A stretch of DNA of 5,053 nucleotides from Comamonadaceae bacterium (GTDB taxonomy: Bacteria > Pseudomonadota > Gammaproteobacteria > Burkholderiales > Burkholderiaceae_C), in assembly GCA_947457975.1 (NCBI GenBank), contig CANGYC010000191.1:1-5053 (forward strand), given 5' to 3'. Shown here one piece after another: positions 4,932 through 5,053 of the stretch. The position numbers and the translations under genes are program-made. The notes beneath the pieces are model-generated. The model ran no database searches and was not told the DNA's origin. It saw only the letters and a list, made by a program, of their open reading frames with translations. Every line of letters starts with the position of its first letter. The stretch's first letter is position 1.

Positions 4932-5053
4932 ATGAGCACCCTGCCCGACCGCCCCCTGAACATCATCGTCACTGGAGGCGGTCGTGGCCTTGGCTGGGAA
5001 ATGGCCGACGCCCTGTTGCAGGCCGGCCACCGAGTGCTGGTCACCGGCGCACG
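4932..5053 (+). CDS. Short-chain dehydrogenase/reductase, N-terminal fragment (cut by right edge)
   Basis: Forty codons are present before the right edge. The N-terminal Rossmann fold is diagnostic: NIIVTGGGRGLGWEMADAL (10-28), containing the classical SDR cofactor motif TGxxxGxG, followed by a helix and second strand HRVLVTGA (33-40). Classical SDRs are usually about 250 residues and use NAD(P)H for alcohol/carbonyl interconversion; the catalytic Ser-Tyr-Lys lie outside the window, so activity cannot be judged. It starts 7 bases after the regulator stop without a clear Shine-Dalgarno, suggesting co-transcription and coupled translation with the GntR gene. Likely an oxidation or reduction step of the same pathway (inference). 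Confidence 0.88.
   Translation, partial: MSTLPDRPLNIIVTGGGRGLGWEMADALLQAGHRVLVTGA

Overview
The window looks like part of a Burkholderiales (probably Comamonadaceae-type) chromosome. The genes are GC-rich with strong third-position G/C bias. The window carries a Bug-type (TctC family) periplasmic binding protein, a family greatly expanded in that group, next to a small aromatic or heteroaromatic catabolic cassette. The organism assignment is inference from style only. No rRNA, tRNA, CRISPR array, insertion sequence or phage gene is visible.

Layout: five genes run leftwards (minus strand) from a control region at about 4049-4249. In transcription order they are a class A FAD-dependent monooxygenase (4048-2855), an isocitrate lyase/PEP mutase superfamily lyase (2858-1926), an isochorismatase-like cysteine hydrolase close to N-carbamoylsarcosine/maleamate amidohydrolases (1914-1282), a maleate isomerase/arylmalonate decarboxylase/Asp-Glu racemase fold protein (1278-538), and the N-terminal part of a Bug substrate-binding protein (493 to the left edge). 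Gaps are -4, 11, 3 and 44 bases, so this is almost certainly one operon. Two genes run rightwards from the same control region: a GntR/FCD regulator (4250-4924) and, 7 bases later, a short-chain dehydrogenase/reductase cut by the right edge (from 4932).

How they may work together (inference): the Bug protein would capture an organic acid. The flavoenzyme would hydroxylate, and perhaps open, an aromatic or N-heteroaromatic ring. The amidohydrolase would release ammonia or an amine from an amide intermediate. The isomerase/decarboxylase-like protein and the C-C lyase would turn the acyclic di- or tri-acid into central metabolites, and the SDR would handle a carbonyl/alcohol step. The set resembles the lower nicotinate (maleamate) pathway but is not that pathway as known: there is no visible dioxygenase or deformylase, the isomerase-like protein lacks cysteines at the two expected catalytic motifs, and a C-C lyase is added.

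The control region is AT-rich compared with the genes. It holds two identical 13-bp copies of TCAATGTACACAA, one near each divergent gene start, which are good candidates for the GntR operator. It also holds a weak stem-loop with a T-rich tail and an optional 31-codon ORF with a strong Shine-Dalgarno sequence.
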